In this document: in pieces, positions 16,957 through 26,600 of the stretch | Numbering within the stretch: position 1 is the stretch's first letter | How the letters are laid out: the number at the start of each line of letters is the position of its first letter | Assembly: GCA_944390735.1 (NCBI GenBank) | Contig: CALXRL010000019.1 | Location: 1-64,000, forward strand | Length of the DNA: 64,000 bases | Source of the DNA: an uncultured Victivallales bacterium | GTDB lineage: Bacteria; Verrucomicrobiota; Lentisphaeria; Victivallales; UBA1829 | Direction: 5' to 3' | Translations under genes and position numbers: made by a program | Notes under the pieces: generated by a model | Told to the model about the DNA's origin: nothing | The model's input: only the letters and a program-made list of their open reading frames with translations | Database searches by the model: none

Positions 16957-17018
16957 AGAAACAGCTTCTGTGCCGGAAACTGTTTTTCCGGTGTCAGAAA
17001 GGCATGAGGAATTGCTCT

Positions 17019-17387
17019 ATGGAAAACCGGAGAAACAACAGACTGCCATGGATTCCCGCTGTTTTGTTCAGCGTGGTGTTCGCTTTCTGTTTTTCCGGAG
17101 GATGGGGCATTCGAGGTCCGGAATCGGATCGGGTGTCCGACCGTTTTTGTGCCGAGCTTGTGATTGGTCTGGAGTCCTGCGGGAAGCTGCTGTCTCCGGA
17201 GAGCAGACCGGGAGCGTATCGGATGCAGGACAGTCGGGGATTCTGGCAGGCCGGCTGTGTTCCTCCTCTGCCGTTTATGATTCTCTCCTGGATGGAACCT
17301 CCGGTACGGGGAGGGGGAACGGTTTTGACGCTGTTCTCCCCGAAAGACTGTACGAATAAAGTGCGCGACGGTCCCGTTTTTCTTTGA
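17019..17387 (+). CDS. Small secreted protein of unknown function
   Basis: 122 residues, no family recognised. The N-terminus MENRRNNRLPWIPAVLFSVVFAF is a basic stretch followed by a hydrophobic segment, consistent with a signal peptide or single anchor. The rest contains scattered Cys (ELVIGLESCG, QAGCVPP, SPKDC), which suggests an exported domain. ATG 17019 is preceded by GAGGA at 17006-17010 with an 8-base gap, whereas ATG 17004 has no well-spaced site. A second open frame overlaps it at 16970-17359, but it has no signal and a poorer start. The clear promoter upstream supports a real gene. Confidence 0.55.
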   Translation: MENRRNNRLPWIPAVLFSVVFAFCFSGGWGIRGPESDRVSDRFCAELVIGLESCGKLLSPESRPGAYRMQDSRGFWQAGCVPPLPFMILSWMEPPVRGGGTVLTLFSPKDCTNKVRDGPVFL

Positions 17388-17496
17388 CTTTCGGAATGTG
17401 GAGCGGATGGCTCGGGGGAGGGGGAGAAGATCGGTCCGTCGTCTGCTTCGGATGGATTGCGCAGATTGTGAAAGAAAAACGGAAAATGGTGTCGTT

Positions 17497-19350
17497 ATGT
17501 CAAAAAAAGAACTGATTAAGTCGTTGGGGCTGCTGGATGTTTTTTGTATTGCGACCGGGGCGATGATCAGTTCCGGTATTTTTATTCTTCCCGGGGTGGC
17601 GTATGAGAAGATCGGTCCGGCGATGATTCTCGGCTATCTTCTTGCGGGAGTGTTTGCCTGTGTGGGATCGCTGGCGACCATTGAGCTTGCGACGGCTATG
17701 CCGCTTGCGGGCGGAATCTACTACTACACGGAGCGGAGTCTCGGGCCCCTGGCCGGGACGATTTCCGGACTGCTCAACTGGAGCGCGATTGCGCTGAAGA
17801 GTTCGTTTGCGGTGTTCGGCATGTCGGAACTGCTGTATCAGCTGATCGGCACGCCGCGTCTTGCCTGCGGGATTTGTCTGACGGTATTTTTTCTGGTGGT
17901 CAATCTGATCGGCACGAATGCCGCCGCGTGGGCGCAGGACATCATGGTGTTTATTCTGCTGGGGGCGATGGGACTGTTTTTTGTGACGGGGGCGCCGTCG
18001 GTGGAGCTGTCGCGTTTCACTCCGTTTTTTTCGGATGGAAAGGGCGGAATCGGCGAGGTGATTGCGCTGGCGGCGTTTGTATTCGTCGCGTTCGGCGGAC
18101 TTCTGGATGTGGCAAGTGTTTCGGAGGAGGTGAAAAATCCGAAGCGGAACATGCCGCTTGGCATGCTCGGAGGGATCATCACGGTGACGCTTCTGTATGG
18201 ACTGGTTCTTTTCATCACGGTCGGAGTGCTTCCGGGAGAGGAGCTTTCCGGTTCGCTGACACCGCTGGCGGATGCCGCGCAGAAGACCATTCGCGGCAGC
18301 TGGGGATACTGGATCATCACGGTCGGCGCCATGATGGCGTTTGTCACGACTGCGAACGCGGGGATCATGGCCGCCGCGCGTTTTCCATTTGCGCTCAGCA
18401 GGGACAAACTCATTCCCGGGATTTTCAGCAGAGTCTACGGACGCAAACAGCTGCCTCTGCCGTCGCTTCTTCTGACGGGCGCGGTGATGGCGGGATCGCT
18501 CTTTCTGGATCTGGAAAGTCTGGTGACGGTTGCTTCGACGGTCATCATGCTCTCGTTTATTCTGACGAATATTTCGGTGATTATTCTGCGGGAGAGTGAG
18601 ATTCAGAATTACCGTCCCACCTTCCGGACGCCCTTTTATCCGATTCTTCCGCTGCTGAGCATGCTGGCTTTTGCCTGTCTGATTGTGCAGATGGGACTGG
18701 GCGCGGTGCGGATTGCCGTCGGGATCGTGCTTCTTGCCGTGGTGCTCTACTTCCTGTTCGGACGGAAAGTTCATCTGGAATTTGCCCTGATGCACCTGGT
18801 CGCCCGGATCTCCAAATGCCGGATCAGCGGGCACGGGCTGGAGACGGAACTGCGGGACATTCTCCGCGACCGCGACGGCATCGTGCAGGATGATTTCGAC
18901 GATCTGGTGGAACGCTCCACCGTATTGATTCTGGACAAGCGGATCTCTCTGCCGGAGCTTTTTGATCTGGCCAGTCGGAAGATGGCTCCGCTTCTCGGCT
19001 GCCGCAGCGAGGAACTGGATCAGAAGCTTCTGGTGCGGGAATCGGAATCCAGCACGGTGATTTCGCCGTCGGTGGCCCTTCCGCATCTGACGCTGGAAGG
19101 CCGTTCGCAGTTCCGCATGATGATGGTGAAATGCACGGAAGGAATTGAGTTTACGCCGGAAGCGCCGGATGTTCGGGCTGTCATCTTTCTGTTCGGCAGT
19201 CCGGACCGTCGCAATTTTCATCTGCGTTCTCTTGCCGCGATTGCCCAGACCATTCAGGGACGTTCTTTCGAAGCGCGCTGGCGGAAGGCGAAAACGACGG
19301 AACAGCTTCAGGATGTGTTCCTGCTCGGGAAACGCAGACGCGGCTTCTGA
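17497..19350 (+). CDS. APC-family amino-acid permease fused to a PTS EIIA-like domain
   Basis: 617 residues. Residues 1 to about 440 are an APC-superfamily transporter with about 12 membrane segments and the signature GAMISSGIFILPG near the N-terminus. EEVKNPKRNMP is the conserved cytoplasmic loop. After a linker, about residues 460-610 resemble a nitrogen-type PTS EIIA domain, including SVALPHLTLEG with a candidate phospho-His at 530. Fusion suggests transport controlled by PTS phosphorylation or by a fold-related ligand. The transported substrate is unknown. The frame is open back to 17398, but the permease family begins at the MSKKEL start used here. Confidence 0.85.
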   Translation: MSKKELIKSLGLLDVFCIATGAMISSGIFILPGVAYEKIGPAMILGYLLAGVFACVGSLATIELATAMPLAGGIYYYTERSLGPLAGTISGLLNWSAIALKSSFAVFGMSELLYQLIGTPRLACGICLTVFFLVVNLIGTNAAAWAQDIMVFILLGAMGLFFVTGAPSVELSRFTPFFSDGKGGIGEVIALAAFVFVAFGGLLDVASVSEEVKNPKRNMPLGMLGGIITVTLLYGLVLFITVGVLPGEELSGSLTPLADAAQKTIRGSWGYWIITVGAMMAFVTTANAGIMAAARFPFALSRDKLIPGIFSRVYGRKQLPLPSLLLTGAVMAGSLFLDLESLVTVASTVIMLSFILTNISVIILRESEIQNYRPTFRTPFYPILPLLSMLAFACLIVQMGLGAVRIAVGIVLLAVVLYFLFGRKVHLEFALMHLVARISKCRISGHGLETELRDILRDRDGIVQDDFDDLVERSTVLILDKRISLPELFDLASRKMAPLLGCRSEELDQKLLVRESESSTVISPSVALPHLTLEGRSQFRMMMVKCTEGIEFTPEAPDVRAVIFLFGSPDRRNFHLRSLAAIAQTIQGRSFEARWRKAKTTEQLQDVFLLGKRRRGF

Positions 19351-19410
19351 CAAGGGATTTTTCCTCCGGATTTTTTCTGTGCCGGAAGCGCAGTTTTTTG
19401 AAAATTCCTG

Positions 19411-19439
19411 TTGAAAAAAGCGGGTTTGCAGTGTATATT
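19411..19439 (+). promoter_or_regulatory. carB promoter
   Basis: TTGAAA (19411-19416), 17 bases, TATATT (19434-19439). A leader of about 88 bases follows and contains GCAGAAG and CTTCTGC, which could pair. No named riboswitch or PyrR element was recognised. Confidence 0.7.
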
Positions 19440-19533
19440 TCATTCCCCGAAAGCAGAAGGGATCACCCGCCGCCGGTTTCCACGCCGCCGCGGAGCTTCT
19501 GCGCATAACCTCTAAGATCAGGGAAGCACTCTT

Positions 19534-22500
19534 ATGCCTAAGCGGGAAGATATTAAAAAAATCATGCTGATTGGTTCCGGTCCGATTGTCATCGGGCAGG
19601 CCTGTGAATTCGACTACTCCGGAACCCAGGCATGCAAATCACTCAAGGAGGAGGGGTACGAGGTTATTCTCGTCAACAGCAATCCGGCAACCATCATGAC
19701 CGATCCCGACTTTGCGGATCGGACCTATATTGAACCGCTGACCAAGGATATTCTGCTGGAAATCATCCGCCGGGAACGCCCGGATGCCATTCTGCCCACG
19801 CTCGGAGGCCAGACCGCTTTGAACCTGGCGCTGGAACTCTATGATTCCGGAATTCTTTCCCGTTACAAAGTCGAAATGATCGGGGCGAAAGCGGAGGTGA
19901 TCCGGCGCGCGGAGGACCGCGAACTCTTCAAGGAAACCATGCAGAAAATCGGGCTGGATCTGCCGAAAAGCGGCTCCGCTCATTCGATGGAGGAGGCAAA
20001 ACTCATTGCCGCGCGCATCGGGAGTTATCCGCTGATTATCCGTCCGGGCTTCACGCTCGGGGGAACGGGCGGCGGAATCGCTCATGACGAGTCCGAATTC
20101 GAAGCCATTGTCGCCCGCGGACTCGCCGCCAGCATGAACAGCGAGGTGCTGATCGAAGAATCCCTGCTCGGCTGGAAGGAGTTCGAGCTCGAAGTCATGC
20201 GGGACAAAAAAGACAATGCGGTCATCATCTGCTCCATTGAGAATATTGATCCGATGGGCGTGCATACCGGGGACAGCATCACCGTTGCGCCCGCGCAGAC
20301 GCTGACCGATCGCGAATACCAGCGCATGCGTGACGGTTCTCTCGCCGTGATGCGGGCCATCGGAGTGGAAACCGGCGGTTCGAACGTGCAGTGGGCGCTG
20401 AATCCGGACGACGGACGGATGATTATCATTGAAATGAATCCCCGCGTCTCCCGTTCCAGCGCACTGGCCTCCAAGGCAACCGGATTCCCGATTGCGAAGT
20501 TTGCCGCAAAACTCGCCGTGGGCTACACGCTGGATGAGATCATGAACGACATCACCCGTGAAACTCCGGCCTGTTTTGAACCTTCCATCGACTATGTCGT
20601 GACGAAGGTGCCCCGGTTCGCCTTTGAAAAATTCCCCGCGGCCGACAGCACGCTTTCCACTCAGATGAAATCCGTCGGGGAGACCATGAGCATCGGGCGC
20701 ACTTTCAAGCAGTCGCTGCAGAAGGCGATGCGGTCGCTGGAAACGGGGCGCGCCGGGTATGGCGTCGATGGAAAGGACGGAAAATATTCGAATGATTCCG
20801 ATGAACATGTCGAGGCGGAACTGATCCGTCCGAATTTTGCGCGTCTGTTTTACGTCCGCGAGGCGTTCAAGCGCGGCTGGAGCGTGGACCGCGTCCACGA
20901 ACTGACCGGAATCGACAAGTGGTTCCTGCGGCATATGCATGAACTCGCCTGCTTCGAGGAGGAGATCAAACGCGCGGGCTCGCTCGAAAAACTGAAGGCC
21001 GACCGTCCCTTCTTCCGTCAGATCAAGGAAATGGGCTATTCCGACCGCCAGATCGCATTCCTTCTCCATTCAACGGAGACCGAGGTCTACAAGGCGCGCA
21101 AGGAGATCGGACTCATGCCGGTCTACGGACTGGTCGATACCTGCGCCGCGGAATTCGAGGCGTACACCCCCTACTACTACTCCACCTACGGCGAAGTCAA
21201 TGAGGCAAAAACCGAGGCGGACGGCAAAAAGAAAATCATGATTCTCGGAGGCGGACCGAACCGCATCGGTCAGGGAATTGAATTCGACTACTGCTGCGTT
21301 CATGCCTCCTTTGCTCTGCGCGATGCGGGATATGAGACGGTCATGGTCAACAGCAACCCGGAAACCGTTTCAACGGACTATGAAACCAGCGACAAACTGT
21401 ATTTTGAACCTCTGACGCTTGAGGATGTTCTTCATATCTATGAACACGAGAAGTGCGACGGTGTGATCGTCCAGTTCGGCGGCCAGACGCCTCTGAATCT
21501 TGCGCATCGCCTTCAGGACTGCGGGGTCAACATCATCGGCACGAGTCCTGCCAGCATTGATGCCGCGGAGGACCGCGAGACCTTCAACGAGCTGGTCACG
21601 AAGCTCGGCATCAAGCAGCCGGCCGGCGGCATTGCCACGAATATCGAAGAGGCTGTGGAGGCGGCCAACCGGATCGGGTACCCGGTTCTGGTGCGTCCCT
21701 CCTTTGTGCTCGGGGGGCGGGCGATGGTGATTGTCTACAACGAGGAGGTGCTGCGCAAATACATGGTGGAAGCGGTGGAGGCGTCGGAAGAGCGTCCTGT
21801 GCTGATCGACCGCTTCCTGGAGGATGCCACGGAACTGGATGTGGATTGCGTTTCCGACGGAGAAACCAGCGTCATCGGCGCCATTATGGAACACGTGGAG
21901 CTGGCGGGAATTCATTCCGGCGACAGCGCATGCGTGATTCCCACAATCTCCCTTTCGAAAAAAGTCCTGGAGACCATTCATAAGAATACGCTCGATCTTG
22001 CGCGGGAACTGAAGGTCTGCGGCCTGATGAACGTGCAGTATGCGGTGAAGGATGAAGAGGTCTATGTGCTTGAGGTCAATCCGCGAGCTTCGCGAACGGT
22101 TCCGTTCGTGAGCAAGTCCATCGGGGTTCCGCTGGCGAAAATCGCCGCGCTGGTGATGGTGGGAAAGAAACTGAAGGACATCGGATTCACGAAGGAGATC
22201 ATTCCGGAGCATTACAGCTGCAAGGAGGCGGTTTTCCCGTTTGTCCGGTTCCCGGGAATCGACATTGTGCTCAGTCCGGAGATGAAATCCACCGGCGAGG
22301 TGATGGGAATCGACATGACCCCGGGAGTCGCCTATTTCAAGACGCAGGTTGCCGCGGGCAACTCCATTCCCGACGGAGGCGACATCTTCATGAGCATCCG
22401 TTCGCTCGACAAGCATGCGGTGGTTCCTCTGGGCAGAGAGCTTCACGCCCTCGGGTTCACCATTCATGCCACCTGCGGAACCGCGACCGCGCTCTACGAC

Positions 22501-22800
22501 GCGGGCATTCCGGTTCAGCCGATCTTCAAGATCTCGGAGGGGCGTCCGAACGTGATCGACGCAATCAACGACCATGAACTGACCTGGATCATCAACACTC
22601 CGTCCACCGGCGTGACGCCGCGGACGGACGAGGTGCATATGCGCGCTCATGCGGTCATCAAGGGGGTTCCCATTACGACGACCATCGACGGTCTCCGCGC
22701 CGCGATCGAAGGTCTCAAAGCCATCAAGGAGATGGGACGCATGGAGGTCTGCAGCATTCAGGAGTATCATCGTCAGGCTCCGAAACTGAATCTCCGCTAA
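19534..22800 (+). CDS. carB: Carbamoyl phosphate synthase, large subunit
   Basis: A full-length 1088-residue CarB with the internal duplication of two ATP-grasp halves. The first half begins [22 protein letters not shown] and the second [38 protein letters not shown] and [18 protein letters not shown] are the paired ATP-site signatures. The C-terminal MGS-like domain (about 950-1080) carries the allosteric site. It makes carbamoyl phosphate for arginine and pyrimidines from CarA-derived ammonia. carA is not in the window. The gene has its own promoter and a long leader. Confidence 0.98.
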   Translation: MPKREDIKKIMLIGSGPIVIGQACEFDYSGTQACKSLKEEGYEVILVNSNPATIMTDPDFADRTYIEPLTKDILLEIIRRERPDAILPTLGGQTALNLALELYDSGILSRYKVEMIGAKAEVIRRAEDRELFKETMQKIGLDLPKSGSAHSMEEAKLIAARIGSYPLIIRPGFTLGGTGGGIAHDESEFEAIVARGLAASMNSEVLIEESLLGWKEFELEVMRDKKDNAVIICSIENIDPMGVHTGDSITVAPAQTLTDREYQRMRDGSLAVMRAIGVETGGSNVQWALNPDDGRMIIIEMNPRVSRSSALASKATGFPIAKFAAKLAVGYTLDEIMNDITRETPACFEPSIDYVVTKVPRFAFEKFPAADSTLSTQMKSVGETMSIGRTFKQSLQKAMRSLETGRAGYGVDGKDGKYSNDSDEHVEAELIRPNFARLFYVREAFKRGWSVDRVHELTGIDKWFLRHMHELACFEEEIKRAGSLEKLKADRPFFRQIKEMGYSDRQIAFLLHSTETEVYKARKEIGLMPVYGLVDTCAAEFEAYTPYYYSTYGEVNEAKTEADGKKKIMILGGGPNRIGQGIEFDYCCVHASFALRDAGYETVMVNSNPETVSTDYETSDKLYFEPLTLEDVLHIYEHEKCDGVIVQFGGQTPLNLAHRLQDCGVNIIGTSPASIDAAEDRETFNELVTKLGIKQPAGGIATNIEEAVEAANRIGYPVLVRPSFVLGGRAMVIVYNEEVLRKYMVEAVEASEERPVLIDRFLEDATELDVDCVSDGETSVIGAIMEHVELAGIHSGDSACVIPTISLSKKVLETIHKNTLDLARELKVCGLMNVQYAVKDEEVYVLEVNPRASRTVPFVSKSIGVPLAKIAALVMVGKKLKDIGFTKEIIPEHYSCKEAVFPFVRFPGIDIVLSPEMKSTGEVMGIDMTPGVAYFKTQVAAGNSIPDGGDIFMSIRSLDKHAVVPLGRELHALGFTIHATCGTATALYDAGIPVQPIFKISEGRPNVIDAINDHELTWIINTPSTGVTPRTDEVHMRAHAVIKGVPITTTIDGLRAAIEGLKAIKEMGRMEVCSIQEYHRQAPKLNLR

Positions 22801-22816
22801 TCCGGGGGTTCCCGGA

Positions 22817-22845
22817 TTGACAACGGGGCTCTTCCGGTGTATAAT
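22817..22845 (+). promoter_or_regulatory. Consensus promoter before ftsQ
   Basis: TTGACA (22817-22822), exactly 17 bases, TATAAT (22840-22845). This is a perfect match to the housekeeping sigma consensus and the strongest promoter in the window. It sits 16 bases after the carB stop and 50 bases before the ftsQ-like start. Confidence 0.85.
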
Positions 22846-22894
22846 ACCGAATGTCGATTGTTCGGTATGGTATCCACTGGAAGAGGAAGAAAGC

Positions 22895-23683
22895 ATGGCG
22901 TTGAAACTGCCCTCATTTACACTCAGCAGACGGGTGAAGATCCTTCTTGGCGTGCTGATCGTGATCTCCACGACGGCATGCGCCATTTTTCTGATCTGGT
23001 TTTCCTTTCGCGGGTTGTTCGCGGGGAATCCCGCGTTTCTCCTGAAACATGTCGTTGTGGAAAGCAGCGGATGGTGGAAGGGAAAGGATACATATGTGTC
23101 GGCCATCACCAATCTGCGGAAGGGATCGGTGAATCTGTTTTCCGTGGATCTGGCCCAGCTGCGGAAAAAGCTGGAGTCGGAGGCCGGAATCAAGCATCTG
23201 ACGGTGTCGCGGAGATTGCCGGATACGATTGTTTTTACGATCACGGAGCGCATTCCCCGGGCATTCCTGGGGCGTCTCGGTTCTTCGCTGGTGATCGACG
23301 AGGAAGGGGTCGTCATGCAGAAGGAGAAGTGTCTGAATCTGGACAACAATCTACCGGTGATTTTCGGCTACCGGGACCGGATTCCCGGAGTCGGTCAGAG
23401 TTTTCACCGGCTGGATTCCTCTCTGGAGCTGATTATGCTGACGGTCCGCTCCTTCCCGGACATCCGGATTGCATCCATCAATGCGCACAATACGGATTAT
23501 CTTTTTTTCAGCATGTACTACAAGAATAATTTTGCGGAAGTGTTCCGGGTCTATATCCCGACCGGAAATATGCATAAGAACATGACCGCCCTGATCTCCG
23601 CAATGCCCTCCGTGACCGGGTCCGGCGAGGCAAAGCGGACAATTGATCTGCGTTATGAAGGCAAAGTGACGTTAAAAGAATAA
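22895..23683 (+). CDS. ftsQ: FtsQ-like cell division protein (POTRA domain)
   Basis: 262 residues: a short cytoplasmic tail, one membrane segment (about 13-37, ILLGVLIVISTTACAIFLIWF), a POTRA-like region (KHVVVESSGWW onward) and an FtsQ region with VSRRLPDTIVFTITERIP and LVIDEEGVVM. FtsQ links early and late divisome proteins. ATG 22895 is chosen over upstream starts because AGAGGAAGA is seven bases before it and the protein then begins with the cytoplasmic tail. It stands apart from any mur/fts cluster, beside dapB. Sequence similarity to the family is modest in the C-terminal part. Confidence 0.8.
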   Translation: MALKLPSFTLSRRVKILLGVLIVISTTACAIFLIWFSFRGLFAGNPAFLLKHVVVESSGWWKGKDTYVSAITNLRKGSVNLFSVDLAQLRKKLESEAGIKHLTVSRRLPDTIVFTITERIPRAFLGRLGSSLVIDEEGVVMQKEKCLNLDNNLPVIFGYRDRIPGVGQSFHRLDSSLELIMLTVRSFPDIRIASINAHNTDYLFFSMYYKNNFAEVFRVYIPTGNMHKNMTALISAMPSVTGSGEAKRTIDLRYEGKVTLKE

Positions 23684-23696
23684 AGGAAGACGTGAA

Positions 23697-24503
23697 ATGG
23701 CAGATGTTGTCGTTGTCGGCGCCGCCGGACGAATGGGACGGCGGTTGGTTGCAAATGTGCTGAATACTCCCGGAATGCGGCTTGCCGGAGCGGTCGAGTG
23801 GTCCGGTTCGGAATTTCTCGGGTGCGATGCGGCCTCCGTCGCGGGGCTTCCGCCCTGCGGTGTGAAAATCGTATCCTCCCTGGAGGATGCTCTGGAAAAC
23901 GCGAATGCCGTCATTGATTTCTCAACGGGCGGAACCGTGATGGACAATGCCGGACTCGCCGCCGGAAAAGGCTGTTCGATTGTGGTCGGAACAACGGCGC
24001 TGGGCCCTTCCGCCGCAGAGGAGTTCCGGCATCTTGCGGAAGAGAAAAAGGTGGGAATTGTTTATGCGTCCAATTTCAGCGTGGGTGTGAATCTTCTGTT
24101 CTACCTTTCGAAAAAGGTGGCGGGCATTCTGAGCGACTACGATGTGGAGATCATTGAGGCGCATCACAATCAGAAGAAGGATGCGCCCAGCGGGACTGCT
24201 GTGACAATCGCGGAACGGATCTGCGAGGCACGCGGTCTCTCCTATGAAAAGGATGTGGTTCATGGCCGTCACGGGGTGGTCGGGGCTCGGACGAAAACGG
24301 AAATCGGAATGCACGCAATTCGGGGCGGCGACATTGTCGGCGATCACACGGTGATGTTCGCAACCACCGGGGAACGGTTTGAAATGACCCACAAGGCCTC
24401 CAGCCGCGACACGTTTGCTAAGGGAGCCGTCCGGGCGGTCGCGTTCCTGGAAAGCGCCGCACCCGGTCTCTACGACATGCAGGATGTGCTGGGACTGAAA
24501 TAA
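23697..24503 (+). CDS. dapB: 4-hydroxy-tetrahydrodipicolinate reductase
   Basis: A 268-residue DapB of the lysine/diaminopimelate pathway. VVGAAGRMGRRL is the nucleotide-binding loop, IDFST and VVGTTALGP are cofactor-site strands, and IEAHHNQKKDAPSGTA contains the catalytic His and Lys. GDHTVMFATTGERFEMTHKA is the C-terminal signature. An AAGGA-type site lies upstream. It follows ftsQ by 13 bases and is read through without a gap into the TrmA-like gene, so the three are probably one transcript. Confidence 0.97.
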   Translation: MADVVVVGAAGRMGRRLVANVLNTPGMRLAGAVEWSGSEFLGCDAASVAGLPPCGVKIVSSLEDALENANAVIDFSTGGTVMDNAGLAAGKGCSIVVGTTALGPSAAEEFRHLAEEKKVGIVYASNFSVGVNLLFYLSKKVAGILSDYDVEIIEAHHNQKKDAPSGTAVTIAERICEARGLSYEKDVVHGRHGVVGARTKTEIGMHAIRGGDIVGDHTVMFATTGERFEMTHKASSRDTFAKGAVRAVAFLESAAPGLYDMQDVLGLK

Positions 24504-25730
24504 ATGATCGCTCCAGCTTCCCACTCTTTTCTGAGCTGCATTCAGGATTTCTGTGACGAGCTCCCGGATTTTCTGTTTCATTCCGCGTCCGCCGAACCGT
24601 TTGCTCCCCTGGAGTACGAAACGGAGTGCCGGATCAAGAATCTCGCGCTGAAGCGTTTCTGGAAACTGAACGGGCTTCCGGGCGCGCCGCAGCCTCTGAT
24701 TCCGGCGGTTCTGCCGCGTCATTACCGGACCAATTCCAAACGGCGCTGCGTTTTCTCCCATGGAAAAGTACAGCTGCTTCATCCGGGACATTCGCAGCAG
24801 GACGGTCTCCGCGGAAATCTTCAGTATTCCATGCTGGAGCCGGAACTGCATCATCGGATCTACGAGCTTGTGCTGGAGATCATTTCACGTCCGCCGTTTC
24901 AGTTCTTCGCCCGGAATCTGAACTACTGCATTGTCCGCGGCGGCGACCGGAAGGCGGCGGTGATTCTGAACCTCGCCAAAATCGACGCCGCCATCGTGCG
25001 CAAACTCAAAATAATCGCTTCGGAACTTCAGAGGGAGATTCCGGAGGTGGTCTCCTGCTTTCTGTATCTGGATGAATCGCGTTCGCCCTATTATCTGGAG
25101 GCGAAGCGCAGTGAAAAAAAAGTCGGATACAAAAAGCTGTTCGGTTCCTCGTTTCTGGATATCACGCTTCCGGACGGCAACCGTCTGCTCTATCCCCCGA
25201 CCGGGTTTTCCCAGGGGAATGAGGCGATGATTCCGACATTCCTGAATACGGTGGAACAGCTGATCCGTCCGGAAGCCGATGCGCGTCTTCTGGATCTTTA
25301 CTGCGGATATGGCCTGATCGGGCTCTTTCTGGTGCCGAAGGTGGATTCCATGATCGGCGTTGAAATCGACGGGCCTTCGGTCAAGGCGGCCGCCGCCAGT
25401 GCGGAGCACCTCTACCGGAAGAAGGAGATCCGCTTCATCCGCGGTGAGATCGGGCCGGCGCTGATCCGGACCCGTCTTCCCGCTCCGGCGGAGAAGGAAC
25501 TGCTGGTTCTGGATCCGCCCAGAAGCGGCACCGCCGATGATGTCATCAAAGAGCTGGCGCGCCGTTCCCCGCTGCGGGTTGTGCATGTGATCTGCGGGAC
25601 GGATGTGATCCCCGGTTCCCTGCAGCAGTGGAAATCGCAGGACTATCTGCCCTCGGTGATCCAGCCGCTGGATCTTTTTCCCGGCACACCGAATCTCGAA
25701 ACGATGATTCTGCTGGAAAAGCAGTCGTGA
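24504..25730 (+). CDS. TrmA/RumA-type RNA uracil-C5 methyltransferase-like protein
   Basis: 408 residues, beginning at the base after the dapB stop. The C-terminal half is a class I SAM methyltransferase of the TrmA/RlmC/RlmD type: FSQGNEAM before the fold, LLDLYCGYGLIGLFL as the SAM loop, LLVLDPPRSG as the motif IV region and VIQPLDLFPGTPNLETMILLE at the end. A Cys in HVICGTDVIP sits near the usual catalytic Cys. No TRAM domain or N-terminal Fe-S Cys cluster is evident, so the target (tRNA or rRNA uracil) is open. Confidence 0.78.
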   Translation: MIAPASHSFLSCIQDFCDELPDFLFHSASAEPFAPLEYETECRIKNLALKRFWKLNGLPGAPQPLIPAVLPRHYRTNSKRRCVFSHGKVQLLHPGHSQQDGLRGNLQYSMLEPELHHRIYELVLEIISRPPFQFFARNLNYCIVRGGDRKAAVILNLAKIDAAIVRKLKIIASELQREIPEVVSCFLYLDESRSPYYLEAKRSEKKVGYKKLFGSSFLDITLPDGNRLLYPPTGFSQGNEAMIPTFLNTVEQLIRPEADARLLDLYCGYGLIGLFLVPKVDSMIGVEIDGPSVKAAAASAEHLYRKKEIRFIRGEIGPALIRTRLPAPAEKELLVLDPPRSGTADDVIKELARRSPLRVVHVICGTDVIPGSLQQWKSQDYLPSVIQPLDLFPGTPNLETMILLEKQS

Positions 25731-25789
25731 GAGAAGAGGGGACTCTTCCGCGCGTCCGGCGGCGCACGAGGGGTGAATCCGTGCTTTGT

Positions 25790-26155
25790 TCAGGAGGAAT
25801 GCGAGGCGTTTTCCCGCTCGATTTCCAGTGAAATGGTTCGGGCCCGCACGGCTGCTGCGGGCTTGTCGATCCGCACCTTGACCTTCCGCACCGGCCGGAA
25901 GGAAAGACAGAGTTCCGCAATGTGCTGCGCCAGCGCCTCCAGAAGATGAAAGGAGGAGCGCTCCACAGCTTCGATGACGGCGCGTTCCACGGCACTGTAA
26001 TCGACCGCATCAAAGAGATTGTCGGTGCGGCCGGGGAGGGTCATATCGTAAGAGAGTTCGATGTTGAGCGTGATATTCTGCCGGAATTTCCGTTCCTGCG
26101 GCAAGGTGCCGATCAGAACGGGCAGATTCAGATCCCGGATGAAAATGCGGTCCAT
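25790..26155 (-). CDS. folB: Dihydroneopterin aldolase
   Basis: A 121-residue tunnelling-fold enzyme that cleaves dihydroneopterin in folate synthesis. MDRIFIRDLNLPVLIGTLP is the typical start, DNLFDAVDYSAV and HLLEALAQHIAE line the pterin pocket, and VKVRIDKPAA contains the catalytic Lys. It is the last gene of the hydrogenase operon, eight bases after the receiver gene. No other folate gene is near, so its position looks opportunistic. It converges on the TrmA-like gene across 59 bases. Confidence 0.93.
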   Translation of the reverse strand: MDRIFIRDLNLPVLIGTLPQERKFRQNITLNIELSYDMTLPGRTDNLFDAVDYSAVERAVIEAVERSSFHLLEALAQHIAELCLSFRPVRKVKVRIDKPAAAVRARTISLEIERENASHSS

Positions 26156-26163
26156 GAAAGTTC

Positions 26164-26583
26164 CTACTCTTCCTGCCGGAACAGACGAAGCAGTTCATGA
26201 TCGAACTGTTCAAACCGGATCTCCTTGTCCAGAATGGAATCCGCCTTGATCCACGCCTTCGCATCGGCGCTGGAGAGATCGAAATGGATTCCGGTCCGGA
26301 AGGAGATGCCGCTGACAATGATGATTCTGGTGTCCGGCGATTGTTTTCTGATTTCATAACACAAGCGGAATCCGCTGTCCTGATGTTCCAGCAGGATTTC
26401 CGTAACAACAAGATCAAAATGTCTGCGATCCGCGCAGTTCCGCGCCTCTTTTCCCGTGAGGGCTGTCTCCACATGGAAGCCGAGCTCCTCCAGATGTCGT
26501 TTCATGGAGGAGACAAAAGCCGTGTCGTTGTCGACAAGCAGAGCATTGCAGGTTGTAAAATCGACCCCTTTGACCGGTTCCAT
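26164..26583 (-). CDS. Single-domain response-regulator receiver with Glu at the phosphoacceptor site
   Basis: 139 residues with a CheY-like fold and no output domain. The acidic pocket is Asp18 and Asp20 in ALLVDNDTAF, the switch Ser is 91 in IIIVSGIS and the Lys is 113 in AKAWIKAD. The phosphoacceptor position is Glu62 in FDLVVTEILLE, not Asp. Glu often mimics the phosphorylated state, so the domain may be locked on or work without phosphorylation. It lies 17 bases after hydA and is co-transcribed, suggesting a role around hydrogenase activity or its expression. That role is inference. Confidence 0.83.
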   Translation of the reverse strand: MEPVKGVDFTTCNALLVDNDTAFVSSMKRHLEELGFHVETALTGKEARNCADRRHFDLVVTEILLEHQDSGFRLCYEIRKQSPDTRIIIVSGISFRTGIHFDLSSADAKAWIKADSILDKEIRFEQFDHELLRLFRQEE

Positions 26584-26600
26584 TTTCCAGACTCCTTTCT

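Noticed and set aside
16970..17359. 129-codon frame overlapping the small secreted protein
   Set aside because: No signal sequence and a poor start. The frame from 17019 has a spaced ribosome site and a sensible N-terminus.
25733..25748. GAAGAG/CTCTTC hairpin after the TrmA-like gene
   Set aside because: Only six pairs and no T tract. Too weak to call a terminator.
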